Shown one piece after another: positions 1-7,515 of a DNA stretch of 9,964 nucleotides. Made by a program: the position numbers and the translations under genes. The notes below the pieces were generated by a model that saw nothing but the letters and a program-made list of their open reading frames with translations, made no database searches and was not told the origin of the DNA. The DNA comes from an uncultured Pseudomonadota bacterium (GTDB lineage Bacteria; Desulfobacterota_B; Binatia; UBA9968), in assembly GCA_946478635.1 (NCBI GenBank), contig CAMLCX010000148.1, forward strand, positions 1 to 9,964, given 5' to 3'. Each line of letters opens with the position of its first letter. Within the stretch, counting starts at the first letter, position 1.

Positions 1-17
1 ACCTTTGCGGCCTTCGC

Positions 18-43
18 GCCCCTTCGACTTCGCTCAGGACATG
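18..43. repeat. Short dispersed repeat, CTTCGAC..GCTCAG type
   Basis: A C-rich stretch containing CCTTCGACTTCGCTCAGGAC. It belongs to a widespread style of intergenic repeat with a CTTCGAC...GCTCAG core. A second, diverged copy with the same CCTTCGAC and GCTCAG blocks lies at 3443-3470. Both copies are outside genes. The rest of 1-144 holds no gene; the only other structure is a perfect 5-bp inverted repeat (AGTGT/ACACT, 129-141) just past the hisG stop codon, too weak to call a terminator. Confidence 0.45.
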
Positions 44-144
44 CTTTGCGGGAGATATTCCGAGGTTCGATTGCAGCTCAGCCACGGTAGGTTCTTGGCG
101 GAGATTATACGCCGGGTAAAGTACCAACAGTGTGAGACACTACA

Positions 145-1044
145 CTAGATAATTTTGTTCAGCGGATACTCTATAATCCCCACCGCGCCGTTCTGAATGA
201 GCTGCGGAATCAGATCGCGCACTTTCGCTTCTTCCAGAACGCTCTCGACGGAGTACCACTTCACCCCTTTGAGATTGGGCGAAGGATGGAGTGTAGCCAC
301 GGTGGGCGCGGTGATGCTCGGAATCAGCGCAACGACCTTCTCGAGGCTGCCTTCCGGCACATTGAGTTTGATGCCAACCTTGTTCTCAGCGGAAAGCGCT
401 CCCAACAACAAAAGCTTGATTTGCTCGATCTTCCGGCGCTTCCATGGATCCTGCCAGGATTGCTTGTTGGCGATCAATTGCGGGCAGGATTCCATCAGCT
501 CATGGACGATCTTCAGGCCGTGGGCCCGGATCGTGCTCCCGGTTTCAGTGACTTCGACGATCGCATCCACCAGGCCCTCGGCGGCTTTGGCCTCCGTCGC
601 GCCCCAGGAAAACTCGACGGCCACGGGAATATTTCGCTCGGCAAAATAGCGCTTGGTGAAATTGACCATTTCCGTCGAAATTCGTTTGCCTTTGAGATCA
701 TCCAGCTTTTTGATCGGCGAGTCTTGCGGCACCGCCAATACCCAACGAGTCGGACGGAAACTCGTTTTTGAATAAACCATTTCGCAAATCACCTGCACAT
801 CCGAGTCATTCTCCAGGGTCCAATCCTTACCGGTGATGGCGACGTCCAAGGTTCCCATCTCGACGTAACGCGACATTTCCTGCGGCCGCGCCAGACTGCA
901 GCGAATCGATTCGTCATCGATGGACGGAAAGTAACTGCGGCTCGTGGTGGATATTTTCCAACCCGATTTTTTAAAGAGCTCGATGGTCATTTCCTCGAGA
1001 CTCCCCTTGGGGATGCCGAGCTTTAATTCTTTGTTCGATTGCAT
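145..1044 (-). CDS. hisG: ATP phosphoribosyltransferase, long form (HisG)
   Basis: Catalyses the first committed step of histidine biosynthesis in the cytoplasm: ATP plus PRPP gives N1-(5-phosphoribosyl)-ATP. The 299-residue length, with an ACT-like regulatory domain at about residues 215-299 (contains [12 protein letters not shown]), marks the long HisG type. That type is feedback-inhibited by histidine and does not need the HisZ partner. Visible family motifs are [10 protein letters not shown] near the N terminus (9-18), DVAITGKDW (67-75) and the PRPP-binding loop EVTETGSTI (164-172). The start ATG has no clear Shine-Dalgarno sequence, but LKLGIPKGS follows at once, so the start can hardly lie elsewhere. 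Stop is TAG. It lies downstream of hisI on the same strand, separated by 174 bases carrying a palindromic repeat, so the two may be separate transcripts. Nothing odd in the protein. Confidence 0.96.
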   Translation of the reverse strand: MQSNKELKLGIPKGSLEEMTIELFKKSGWKISTTSRSYFPSIDDESIRCSLARPQEMSRYVEMGTLDVAITGKDWTLENDSDVQVICEMVYSKTSFRPTRWVLAVPQDSPIKKLDDLKGKRISTEMVNFTKRYFAERNIPVAVEFSWGATEAKAAEGLVDAIVEVTETGSTIRAHGLKIVHELMESCPQLIANKQSWQDPWKRRKIEQIKLLLLGALSAENKVGIKLNVPEGSLEKVVALIPSITAPTVATLHPSPNLKGVKWYSVESVLEEAKVRDLIPQLIQNGAVGIIEYPLNKII

Positions 1045-1103
1045 ACGTTTCAGATTTTTAATTGGGTTCGTACTTACTTGTTGTTCAACGAAGCGCCTGC
1101 AAC

Positions 1104-1153
1104 AAATCCCCCTCTTTCCCCCCCTTTGCCAAAGGAAGATGTAAGGGAGATTT
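1104..1153. repeat. Degenerate palindromic C-run/G-run repeat
   Basis: Runs from AAATCCCCCT through a central CCTTTGCCAAAGG hairpin (1123-1135) to AAGGGAGATTT. The outer ends AAATC and GATTT are inverted, and the central CCTTT/AAAGG arms pair around a 3-base loop. It has the same architecture as two better-preserved copies at 8578-8614 and 8631-8665, so it is a dispersed family. It sits between hisI and hisG and could form a hairpin in their transcript. Whether it terminates or attenuates transcription cannot be read from the sequence. Confidence 0.6.
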
Positions 1154-1218
1154 CTTAGCGCAGATTATGTGTCGCCGATTGGATAAGTCACAAGCAATGC
1201 AAATTTCAATTCGCTTGG

Positions 1219-1605
1219 CTAGGATTTTTTGTAAACTTCCTTCGGATCGAAGACGCGCTCGGCGATCACCTTCCAATCGCCGTCTTCGCGCTGGCGAAAA
1301 AAACAGCTGCGATAACCCTCGTGACAGGCGGCGCCGCCCGCCTGATTGACTTGAATGAGAATCGTATCGTTGTCGCAGTCGATGAACGCGTCTTTGACTT
1401 CCTGAAAATGGCCCGATTCCTCGCCTTTGAACCACGGGCCTTTGCGCGAGCGGCTATAGTAATGCGCCTTGCCGGTTTCCAGGGTTTTTTGCCAGGCCTC
1501 TTCGTTCATATAAGCGACCATGAGCACGTCGCGGGTTTGATAGTCTTGAACGATAACCGGCACCAGGCCGTTGCCTTTGGCGAAATCGATTTTTGCTGCG
1601 GTCAT
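1219..1605 (-). CDS. hisI: Phosphoribosyl-AMP cyclohydrolase (HisI)
   Basis: Third step of histidine biosynthesis: opens the purine ring of phosphoribosyl-AMP to give ProFAR. The 128-residue protein is a stand-alone cyclohydrolase; there is no fused HisE pyrophosphohydrolase domain. Diagnostic motifs are [17 protein letters not shown] (49-65), the metal site DCDND (76-80) and CHEGYRSCF (94-102). From the family, Asp76, Asp78 and Asp80 bind Mg2+, while Cys77, Cys94 and Cys101 form the catalytic Zn2+ site; all are present. A GAGG Shine-Dalgarno sequence (minus strand, 1615-1618) lies 9 bases before the ATG, fixing the start. The gene lies 77 bases downstream of the folate gene and upstream of hisG on the same strand. 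The other histidine genes are not in this window. Confidence 0.97.
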   Translation of the reverse strand: MTAAKIDFAKGNGLVPVIVQDYQTRDVLMVAYMNEEAWQKTLETGKAHYYSRSRKGPWFKGEESGHFQEVKDAFIDCDNDTILIQVNQAGGAACHEGYRSCFFRQREDGDWKVIAERVFDPKEVYKKS

Positions 1606-1682
1606 GGCGATTTTCCTCGGAACAGTTTAGCTAACATAGATGCCAGAGCCCTTCAACCACGGAACTTAGCAAGACAGCCCGC

Positions 1683-2390
1683 TCATTTACGGGATCGTTT
1701 TAGCACCGGAATGGCGTCAATTTTTTCCTGCGGCAACATTTCCCAGTAAATACCGCCGGGCCGCGGGTACCGAGTTTCGATCTCGATCACCTCGGACGCT
1801 GTCACAATCGCCGTGAGCGGGATGTCGTGCACAGTCATTGGAATCTCTTCGTCGATGATTTGCAGGGAGTGAACCGACGTAACAATGGGGGTTTTGGCGC
1901 CGAGCTTTCGGTTTTCTGTAAGCAGCGCGAATTCCAGATCGGAATACCCGCCGCCTTTGCCGACGCGAGCGCCCTGGCGATTGACGGCAACGGAGCCACA
2001 AACGACCAGATCGATTTGCGGCACTTCTTTGAGCGCCACCGGTCTGCCGTATTGCCCGGCACCTTTGATCGAAGAGGCGGCGTAGGGCGAACATTTGAGT
2101 TTCTTCGGATCAAGCTCGATGAACGGCTTCTCACTGCGCAGGCGCGGCACGGCCATGTAGATCGTTTTACCGTCCGCCAACGCTCGCTGGCGAATCGCCC
2201 GCTGGGGCGAATCGGGATTGATCTTCAAATTTTGCGCCGCTTTCCAGTGGCGAGTCTCCGCCAGCCGCTTGGCGCAGACTTCGGCACCGATGAAATTGGG
2301 AATCCGCCCCTCGGCTCCCGGAAAACGGGCGGCTCGCTCCTTTTGCAGGCTTTGCCAGACCGATTCACGGATGTCGTCTTTGCTGCGCAT
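1683..2390 (-). CDS. 5-formyltetrahydrofolate cyclo-ligase family protein (MTHFSD-like)
   Basis: The classical family enzyme (MTHFS) converts 5-formyl-THF plus ATP to 5,10-methenyl-THF, returning folate to one-carbon metabolism. This 235-residue protein has the family signature VGKGGGYSDLEFALL (143-157), the glycine-rich nucleotide/folate loop, and VHDIPLTAIVT (187-197) near the C terminus. The N-terminal half, with FIGAEVCAKRLAE (33-45) and LKINPDSPQRAIR (55-67), is typical of a longer subgroup related to animal MTHFSD rather than the roughly 190-residue canonical enzymes. The cyclo-ligase activity of that subgroup is less certain. The ATG start is adopted because the family N terminus follows directly; its Shine-Dalgarno is weak. 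It is the first of three leftward genes, divergent from the CutA-Nudix gene. Supply of one-carbon units is metabolically close to purine and histidine synthesis. Confidence 0.87.
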   Translation of the reverse strand: MRSKDDIRESVWQSLQKERAARFPGAEGRIPNFIGAEVCAKRLAETRHWKAAQNLKINPDSPQRAIRQRALADGKTIYMAVPRLRSEKPFIELDPKKLKCSPYAASSIKGAGQYGRPVALKEVPQIDLVVCGSVAVNRQGARVGKGGGYSDLEFALLTENRKLGAKTPIVTSVHSLQIIDEEIPMTVHDIPLTAIVTASEVIEIETRYPRPGGIYWEMLPQEKIDAIPVLKRSRK

Positions 2391-2509
2391 TAACCCAAAG
2401 TAATCGACGCCCGCGCGCCGGGCAACCGGTATCCGGGGGCGCGTCGCGTGCGCGGCGATTTCCTTCCTTCACTCATGCCTCACGCCTTTCGCCTTTTTGA
2501 CCCGCTTCA

Positions 2510-2537
2510 TTGACTGCCGCGGAAAGCCGGTTATAAA
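2510..2537 (+). promoter_or_regulatory. Sigma70-type promoter, probably giving a leaderless mRNA
   Basis: TTGACT (2510-2515) and TATAAA (2532-2537) are each one base from the -35 and -10 consensus and are separated by 16 bases. Transcription should start about 6-8 bases after the -10 box, near 2543-2546. The CutA-Nudix ATG is at 2547, so the mRNA would have almost no 5' leader. Consistent with this, there is no Shine-Dalgarno at normal distance; the nearest purine run, GGAAAG at 2521, falls inside the promoter spacer. Confidence 0.6.
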
Positions 2538-2546
2538 ATTAATGCA

Positions 2547-3359
2547 ATGAGCGATTTTATCATCGTGTATGTCACCGCGGGATCGGCCGAAGAGTCCGAG
2601 CGATTGGCGCAGACCTTGGTCGGCGAGAAGCTAGCGGCCTGCGTCAACCGGATTAAATCGGTGCGCTCGGTTTACCGCTGGCAGGGACAGGTCGAGGAGA
2701 GCGACGAAGAACTGCTGATCATCAAAACGCGCAAGGAGTTATTTAACGCTTTGGAAAAGCGCGTGCGTGAGCTGCACAGTTATTCGGTTCCCGAGATAAT
2801 CGCTCTTCCGGTTATCGCCGGCAGCGCCGGCTACTTGTCCTGGTTGCATGATCAGGTGGCGACGGGCCCGCGATCGGTGGAAGAAAACGTACGCACGGTT
2901 ACGGAGATCTCAGCGGGCGGGGTGATTTATCGTAGAAACGGCGACGATTATGATGTTGCCCTGATTCATGTGCGCAATCGTTGGGGCCTGCCAAAAGGAC
3001 ACGTCGAAGAGGGCGAGCGGGACGAGGAGGCGGCGTTGCGCGAAGTGCGCGAAGAGACGGGTCTTGAAGGCAAGTTGATCCGCAAGCTCGGCGATATCCG
3101 CTATTCTTACCGGGACAAGTCCAAAGAGGGCGACCAGGTACGGATTTATAAAAGGGTTCACTTTTTCCTTCTGCGTTATTTGAAAGGCGACGTGCGCGAT
3201 CACGATCACGAGGCCGACGATGCCCGCTGGTTTCCCATCGAGCAGGCGCTCAAGCAGCTCAAGTTCGCCACTGAGAAAAAGATGATGCACCGGGCGCTTT
3301 CCATGTTGCGCGCGCGCCAGAGCCAGCGCCGGCCTCCCGCAGCGCAGGGCCACTCCTAA
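2547..3359 (+). CDS. CutA1-Nudix hydrolase fusion protein
   Basis: One 270-residue reading frame joins two domains. Residues 1-105 are a complete CutA1 domain, a trimeric ferredoxin-like protein linked to divalent-metal tolerance. Its marks are FIIVYVTAGS at the start, KLAACVNRI (28-36), YRWQGQVEESDE (43-54), HSYSVPEI (77-84) and GYLSWL (95-100). After a short linker, residues 117-255 form a Nudix hydrolase with a perfect Nudix box: G151, E157, then REVREETGL (165-173). The box is preceded by WGLPKGHVEEGE, the style of diadenosine polyphosphate hydrolases, though the substrate is not readable from sequence. The last 20 residues are basic and low in complexity. The CutA strand begins at residue 4, so the ATG at 2547 is essentially forced; its promoter lies immediately upstream. 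It is divergent from the folate gene. The fusion could place the hydrolase on a CutA trimer (inference). Confidence 0.93.
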   Translation: MSDFIIVYVTAGSAEESERLAQTLVGEKLAACVNRIKSVRSVYRWQGQVEESDEELLIIKTRKELFNALEKRVRELHSYSVPEIIALPVIAGSAGYLSWLHDQVATGPRSVEENVRTVTEISAGGVIYRRNGDDYDVALIHVRNRWGLPKGHVEEGERDEEAALREVREETGLEGKLIRKLGDIRYSYRDKSKEGDQVRIYKRVHFFLLRYLKGDVRDHDHEADDARWFPIEQALKQLKFATEKKMMHRALSMLRARQSQRRPPAAQGHS

Positions 3360-3442
3360 CAAGACCCTCTAGCCCGGATTCTTCGGGATTTACATCACAG
3401 AAAGATTCCTCGCTAGCGGACTGTGTGAAAACTCGATCGGAA

Positions 3443-3470
3443 CCCTTCGACCCGGCTCAGCGTGAGCGGA
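3443..3470. repeat. Short dispersed repeat with hairpin, CTTCGAC..GCTCAG type
   Basis: CCCTTCGACCCGGCTCAGCG followed by TGAGCGGA. GCTCA (3455-3459) and TGAGC (3463-3467) form a 5-bp hairpin with a GCG loop. It shares the CCTTCGAC and GCTCAG blocks with the copy at 18-43. It lies in the 249-base gap between the CutA-Nudix gene and the lyase operon. The only other structure seen in that gap is a weak CCCG/CGGG hairpin at 3373-3387. No convincing promoter for the operon could be identified there. Confidence 0.5.
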
Positions 3471-3608
3471 CCTGGATTCTGGCGGAGCCATCCCGTTTTT
3501 CCGTCTCTAACGAAGTGCGAGATCTTTCTCCCATGAATCAATCTTTCGCTTCTCGTTTCACCGATTTCGTGCTAATCAGGCGTTGTTTCGAGCGGGGATG
3601 ACGTGGGT

Positions 3609-4982
3609 ATGAAAACCAGTCCGCTGGGTGTCAGTTTCTCGGTGCCTTACGAAATCGCCGCGGTGCGCCCGCTGCGGCCAACCACTATTGGCGAACGTGA
3701 AGCTGCGCTGCGCGCCGCTTGCTACAACACCGAGGTTATTCCCCAGGAGCTGATTTACGTCGACCTCAGCACCGACAGCGGTGTCAGCTCGCTCAGCACC
3801 CATCAACTCGCCATTCTGACTGGTGCCACGTGTCTGGAACCGGGCATGGGGCTGGCCGCGGAAGGAAGCCGGTCGTTCGCGCGGCTCGGCGAACAGGTAA
3901 AGCGCGTTTTCGGCTTTCCTTTCATCGTTCCGACCACTCAAGGCCGCGCCGCCGAGCGCATTTGGACAAAAATCAACGTGCGGCCGGGCAGTGTCGTTGC
4001 CGGCAATATGTTGTTTCCGTCGACCCGGACGCACATTGAAATGGCCGGCGCAAAGTTGGTCGACGTGGTCTGCGATGCCGCTCACGATCTCGCATCCCAG
4101 GAATCTTTCAAAGGCAACCTCGACCCCGCCAAGCTCAAGGCCGTGATCGCAGAGCAAGGCGACGATAAGTTAAGTTGCGTTTACGTCGAGCTTGCTTTAA
4201 ACGCGTGCGGCGGGCATCCCGTGTCCCTTGCCAATCTCAAAGAAGTGCGATCCATAGCCGAGGCGCACAAGATCCCGGTTTTTCTCGACGCCTGCCGCAT
4301 CCTCGAGAACAGTTTTCTCATCAAAGAAAGAGAAGCCGGTTATCAGCAGCGTTCGATCTTGGAAATCGCGCGAGAAACTTGCGCGCTCGCCGACGCTTGC
4401 ACCATGAGCGCGCTCAAAGATTTTTTAGTTTCGAGCGGCGGGCTTATCTTGACCCGCGACGAAGCCTCCTACCGCAGGGCCTCGATGCAATGTTTTCTCG
4501 ATGGCGCGCAGCTCTCCGGCAGCGCCATGGAATTATTGGGCACGGCGCTCGCGGACATCTTCGCGGCTGAATCCTACGTCACGCACCGGGTGAAACAGAT
4601 CGATCATCTCTGGCGCCGGCTTAGCGGTATCGTGCCGGTGGTCTGTCCTGCCGGCGCCCATGCGGTGTTCCTCGATGTCAATCAATTTCTCACGCATCTT
4701 GGAGCGAACGAGTATCCCGCCGAGGCTTTGGCGGCGTTTCTATACCAGGTGTCCGGTGTGCGCGTGACCAAGGGGCCGCCGGCGGCGCCAAGCCAGGCAG
4801 CCAAGGGAATCAACCTGTTACGCCTTGCAATCCCGTCGCGCAAATATCTGACTGGGCATCTCGACGACGTGGCCGAGGCGGTCCTCTATACCTACGCCAA
4901 CCGGAGAGATATTCGCGGACTCAGGCGCATAGAGAATCCCGCAAGATCGAAGTACGAACCGGCTCAGTTCACACCGCTATGA
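3609..4982 (+). CDS. PLP-dependent beta-eliminating lyase (tryptophanase / tyrosine phenol-lyase family)
   Basis: Known members cleave L-Trp to indole or L-Tyr to phenol, plus pyruvate and ammonia. This 457-residue protein aligns along the whole family. Seen are VDLSTDSG (51-58), TQGRAAE (110-116, phosphate-binding Arg113), the strand with Asn198, FLDACRILEN (225-234, Asp227 for the pyridine nitrogen, Arg230), the Schiff-base lysine in MSALKDFL (Lys270), LLRLAIP (403-409, substrate-carboxylate Arg405) and the family C terminus DIRGLRRIENP. Against remembered E. coli TnaA and Citrobacter TPL, side-chain and catalytic positions differ: NMLFPST in place of NMYFDTT/NMYFTTT, PTTQGR in place of PTHQGR, and no tyrosine at the TPL Tyr71 site. 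Substrate is therefore unknown. ATG 3609 has GGGGA 10 bases upstream; an in-frame GTG at 3603 would add two residues. Its stop overlaps the ligase start (ATGA, 4979), so it heads a coupled four-gene operon. Confidence 0.9.
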   Translation: MKTSPLGVSFSVPYEIAAVRPLRPTTIGEREAALRAACYNTEVIPQELIYVDLSTDSGVSSLSTHQLAILTGATCLEPGMGLAAEGSRSFARLGEQVKRVFGFPFIVPTTQGRAAERIWTKINVRPGSVVAGNMLFPSTRTHIEMAGAKLVDVVCDAAHDLASQESFKGNLDPAKLKAVIAEQGDDKLSCVYVELALNACGGHPVSLANLKEVRSIAEAHKIPVFLDACRILENSFLIKEREAGYQQRSILEIARETCALADACTMSALKDFLVSSGGLILTRDEASYRRASMQCFLDGAQLSGSAMELLGTALADIFAAESYVTHRVKQIDHLWRRLSGIVPVVCPAGAHAVFLDVNQFLTHLGANEYPAEALAAFLYQVSGVRVTKGPPAAPSQAAKGINLLRLAIPSRKYLTGHLDDVAEAVLYTYANRRDIRGLRRIENPARSKYEPAQFTPL

Positions 4983-6775
4983 ACACAATTCCCGCAGCAC
5001 GGACGATTTTTTCGTCGCAAGGCCGTCATATCGGTCAATTTTTTTTTAAAAGAGTCGACGAGCTCGGCGACCGCCCGTTCATTAAATTGCAAAAAAGGGA
5101 TCGTTTCGAGACTGTCTCCTGGCGCGATTTTGGCGCCCTGGTGCAGAATCTCGTGCTGGCACTTTACGGCCTGGGTTTCGTTCCGGGCGAGCCGGTCGCG
5201 ATCATCGGCGAGAACAGTCTCCCTTGGCTTTGCGCCGACCTGGCGACCTTGGCCGGCGGTTTGCCTAACGTCGTTATCTCGCCGGCGTTGTCCGATGGCA
5301 TGCTTTTGAAGGTGCTGGGGCATTCGCAGTGTCGCGCCGTCTTTGTGCAGAACGCTGCCGCGGTCGGGCGGCTGCTCAATTTGAGAGGCCAGCTACCGTC
5401 GCTGTCGCAGGTTTTCGTGATGGAGGATTCCGACGGGGGCTTGCCCGGTGCGATTTCGTTTAACCAACTAATCGAACGGGGCAATCCCGCCGATCCGAAG
5501 CGGCTCGGCGAGATTCTTGAGTCCGTCCATCCGAACGATCTGGCGACCATCATGTACACTTCCGGCTCGACGGGCGAGCCCAAGGGAGTCATGCGCACCC
5601 AGGACAATCTGCTTTCCAATATCACCAATGGCAGCGAGATCACCGTCGCCAAAGCGGACGAATTGTTTCTCGTCGTGCTGAGCCTCAATCATTTGCTCGG
5701 GCGCTTCGGTTTTCTCAAGAGCGCGGTGACCGGCCGGAGCACCGCGATCATCGCAGCGACGGAGCTGGAGATGGATCTCAAAGTCGTGGAGGCTCTGGCG
5801 GGAACCGCGATGGCGCTGGTGCCGCGTGTCATGGAACGAATCTGGAAAGGCATTCTTGACCGGGAGCGCAACCGTCAGCTCTGGGAGGAAATTGAAATCC
5901 TCGATCACAAAAAAGGTAAGCAGGGGCTCGACCAGGCAGAGCGTGAAAAATTCGATGACTCCCGCGGCTGGCTAAAGGAAGCCGTGCGCAAGGCCTTCGG
6001 CGGGCGGATAAAATACATTTCCTACAGCGGCGCGGCGATGCCGCCGCGGATCATGCGATTTTTCGAGCTGGCCGGCATCCCGTTGATCGGCTCTTACGGC
6101 TCGACGGAATGCGGCGGCGTAACGCTCTGCGGCATCGGCGAGAATCGCCCCGGCAATCTGGGCAAGCCATTCCCCAATGTCGAAGTGCGCATCGCCGCTG
6201 ATGGCGAAATCCTGGTGCGCGGCCCGACGGTTTCGCCCGGCTATTTTCACAATCCTGAAGCGACCCGCGAAGTATTCGACGACGACGGCTGGTTTCACAC
6301 CGGCGATCTCGGCGCTCTCGATCCTGACGGCTCATTGCGCATTATTGGCCGCAAGAAGGATGTTTTTTATTGCTCCGAAGGGTCGAATATCTATCCGAGC
6401 TTCATTGAATTGCAGTTGGAAAACGAACCATTCATCCGCCAGGCGGTGTTGCTCGGCGACCACCGGCCGTTCACCGCCGCGTTGATCGTGCCCGACCGGC
6501 GCGCCATTGCCGCAGCCTTGGCGAAGGACGAGGCCGCCTTGGGAAATGGTGCAATCGAGCACTTGCTGTGGCGCCAAATCGACATTGTCAACGAGCGCCT
6601 CGAGCACTATGAGAAAATCCGCAAGATCGCATTGATGCCGGAGGATTTTCCAACCGAAGTGCGCAGCGTCAACGTCTTTCAAAAAGTCAAGATAGACCGC
6701 CGGCTCGTCGCCGAACGCTATCGGCGGAAGATTGATGAAATCTATTCTTCGATCGGGAGTGGAGCAGAGCATTGA
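4979..6775 (+). CDS. AMP-forming acyl-CoA ligase (long-chain acyl-CoA synthetase-like)
   Basis: Activates a carboxylic acid with ATP to an acyl-adenylate and then to the CoA thioester. The 598-residue length and internal layout match the long-chain fatty acyl-CoA synthetase branch of the ANL superfamily. Motifs in order are P-loop YTSGSTGEPKG (193-203), GSYGSTECGG (371-380), ILVRGPTVSPGYF (411-423), WFHTGDLG (438-445) and hinge GRKKD (457-461). The tail QKVKIDRRLVAERY has Lys569 at the adenylation-lysine position, but lacks the usual PT before it. No signal peptide or transmembrane segment is evident. There is no Shine-Dalgarno before the ATG, whose first base is 4 bases before the end of the lyase gene, so translation is probably coupled. 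The acid substrate cannot be deduced; in this operon it may be an aromatic or branched acid rather than an ordinary fatty acid (inference). Confidence 0.92.
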   Translation: MNTIPAARTIFSSQGRHIGQFFFKRVDELGDRPFIKLQKRDRFETVSWRDFGALVQNLVLALYGLGFVPGEPVAIIGENSLPWLCADLATLAGGLPNVVISPALSDGMLLKVLGHSQCRAVFVQNAAAVGRLLNLRGQLPSLSQVFVMEDSDGGLPGAISFNQLIERGNPADPKRLGEILESVHPNDLATIMYTSGSTGEPKGVMRTQDNLLSNITNGSEITVAKADELFLVVLSLNHLLGRFGFLKSAVTGRSTAIIAATELEMDLKVVEALAGTAMALVPRVMERIWKGILDRERNRQLWEEIEILDHKKGKQGLDQAEREKFDDSRGWLKEAVRKAFGGRIKYISYSGAAMPPRIMRFFELAGIPLIGSYGSTECGGVTLCGIGENRPGNLGKPFPNVEVRIAADGEILVRGPTVSPGYFHNPEATREVFDDDGWFHTGDLGALDPDGSLRIIGRKKDVFYCSEGSNIYPSFIELQLENEPFIRQAVLLGDHRPFTAALIVPDRRAIAAALAKDEAALGNGAIEHLLWRQIDIVNERLEHYEKIRKIALMPEDFPTEVRSVNVFQKVKIDRRLVAERYRRKIDEIYSSIGSGAEH

Positions 6776-7515
6776 ATTCCGTGGCGTTGATCACCGGCGG
6801 CGGCAATGGCATCGGCCGTGCGGTCGCCCATCGTCTGGCGGCGGCAGGCATGACAGTGGTGATCGCCGATTACGATCATGCGGCCGCTCAGCAAGTTCGG
6901 CAAGAAATAATCGACTCGGGTGGTAACGCCGATGCCCTGTCGATCAACGTGTCGGCCGCCCGCGAAGTCAAAGCCATGGTCACCGATATTGCGCAGCGTT
7001 TCGGCCGCGTCGACGTCTTGGCCAACATCGCCGGCGGCAGCGCCTATACAAAACGCATCGAGGAATTGACCTGGCCCCAATGGAAAGAGGTCATGGATGC
7101 CAACTTGAAGGGCACGTTTCTCATGTGCCGTGAAGTGGCGCCGATCATGCAGCGGCAGAAAAGCGGCCGGATCATCAATACCGCGTCCAATTACGGCGTG
7201 ACGGGTTCAGCGCTGCGCACACCCTATGCGGCGGCGAAGGCTGGAGTCATAACCTTTACAAAATCATTGGCGCTTGAGCTTGCGCCCGACAACGTCCTTG
7301 CCAACACCGTGGCGCCCGGACCGACCGACACGCCGCGTGTTATGGAAAAGGAATCTGCCGAATCGCGCCAGCAGCGCTGGTGGCCGCAGATTCCGCTCGG
7401 AAGAACCGGCCTGCCGCGGGATTTGGCCGAGATGTATTTTTTTCTTACTACGCCGGAGAGCGCGGCGATGACCGGTCAGACGTTTCACGTGAACGGCGGG
7501 GTGGTGATGCCATGA
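6772..7515 (+). CDS. Short-chain dehydrogenase/reductase (SDR 1)
   Basis: A classical SDR of 247 residues, the FabG-like type, which oxidises an alcohol or reduces a ketone with a nicotinamide cofactor. The cofactor motif is TGGGNGIG (8-15), and Asp33 at the end of strand beta2 (IADYD) favours NAD(H) over NADP(H). NIAG is at 85-88, and the catalytic set is Asn111, Ser139, Tyr152 and Lys156 (PYAAAK). The C-terminal MTGQTFHVNGG is the usual family ending. The start is TTG, inside an ATTGA overlap with the ligase stop. GGAG at 6761-6764 gives a good Shine-Dalgarno 7 bases upstream. In-frame placement just before VALITGG supports this start. The gene ends in an ATGA overlap with a second SDR. Its substrate is unknown; the operon suggests an intermediate made after the lyase or CoA-ligase step. 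Confidence 0.92.
   Translation: MNSVALITGGGNGIGRAVAHRLAAAGMTVVIADYDHAAAQQVRQEIIDSGGNADALSINVSAAREVKAMVTDIAQRFGRVDVLANIAGGSAYTKRIEELTWPQWKEVMDANLKGTFLMCREVAPIMQRQKSGRIINTASNYGVTGSALRTPYAAAKAGVITFTKSLALELAPDNVLANTVAPGPTDTPRVMEKESAESRQQRWWPQIPLGRTGLPRDLAEMYFFLTTPESAAMTGQTFHVNGGVVMP

Noticed and set aside
286..771. 161-codon plus-strand open frame
   Set aside because: Antisense to hisG; no domain.
1827..2393. 188-codon plus-strand open frame
   Set aside because: Antisense to the cyclo-ligase gene, whose family motifs are clear.
3533..3601. 22-codon frame (starts MNQSFASRF) as a leader peptide for the lyase operon
   Set aside because: No ribosome site, no Trp or Tyr codons, and no attenuator-like structure after it.
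3576..4157. 193-codon minus-strand open frame
   Set aside because: Antisense to the well-supported lyase gene and without recognisable motifs.
7380..7511. 44-codon upstream extension of SDR 2
   Set aside because: It lies inside SDR 1 in another frame, and the normal SDR N terminus begins at the ATG at 7512.
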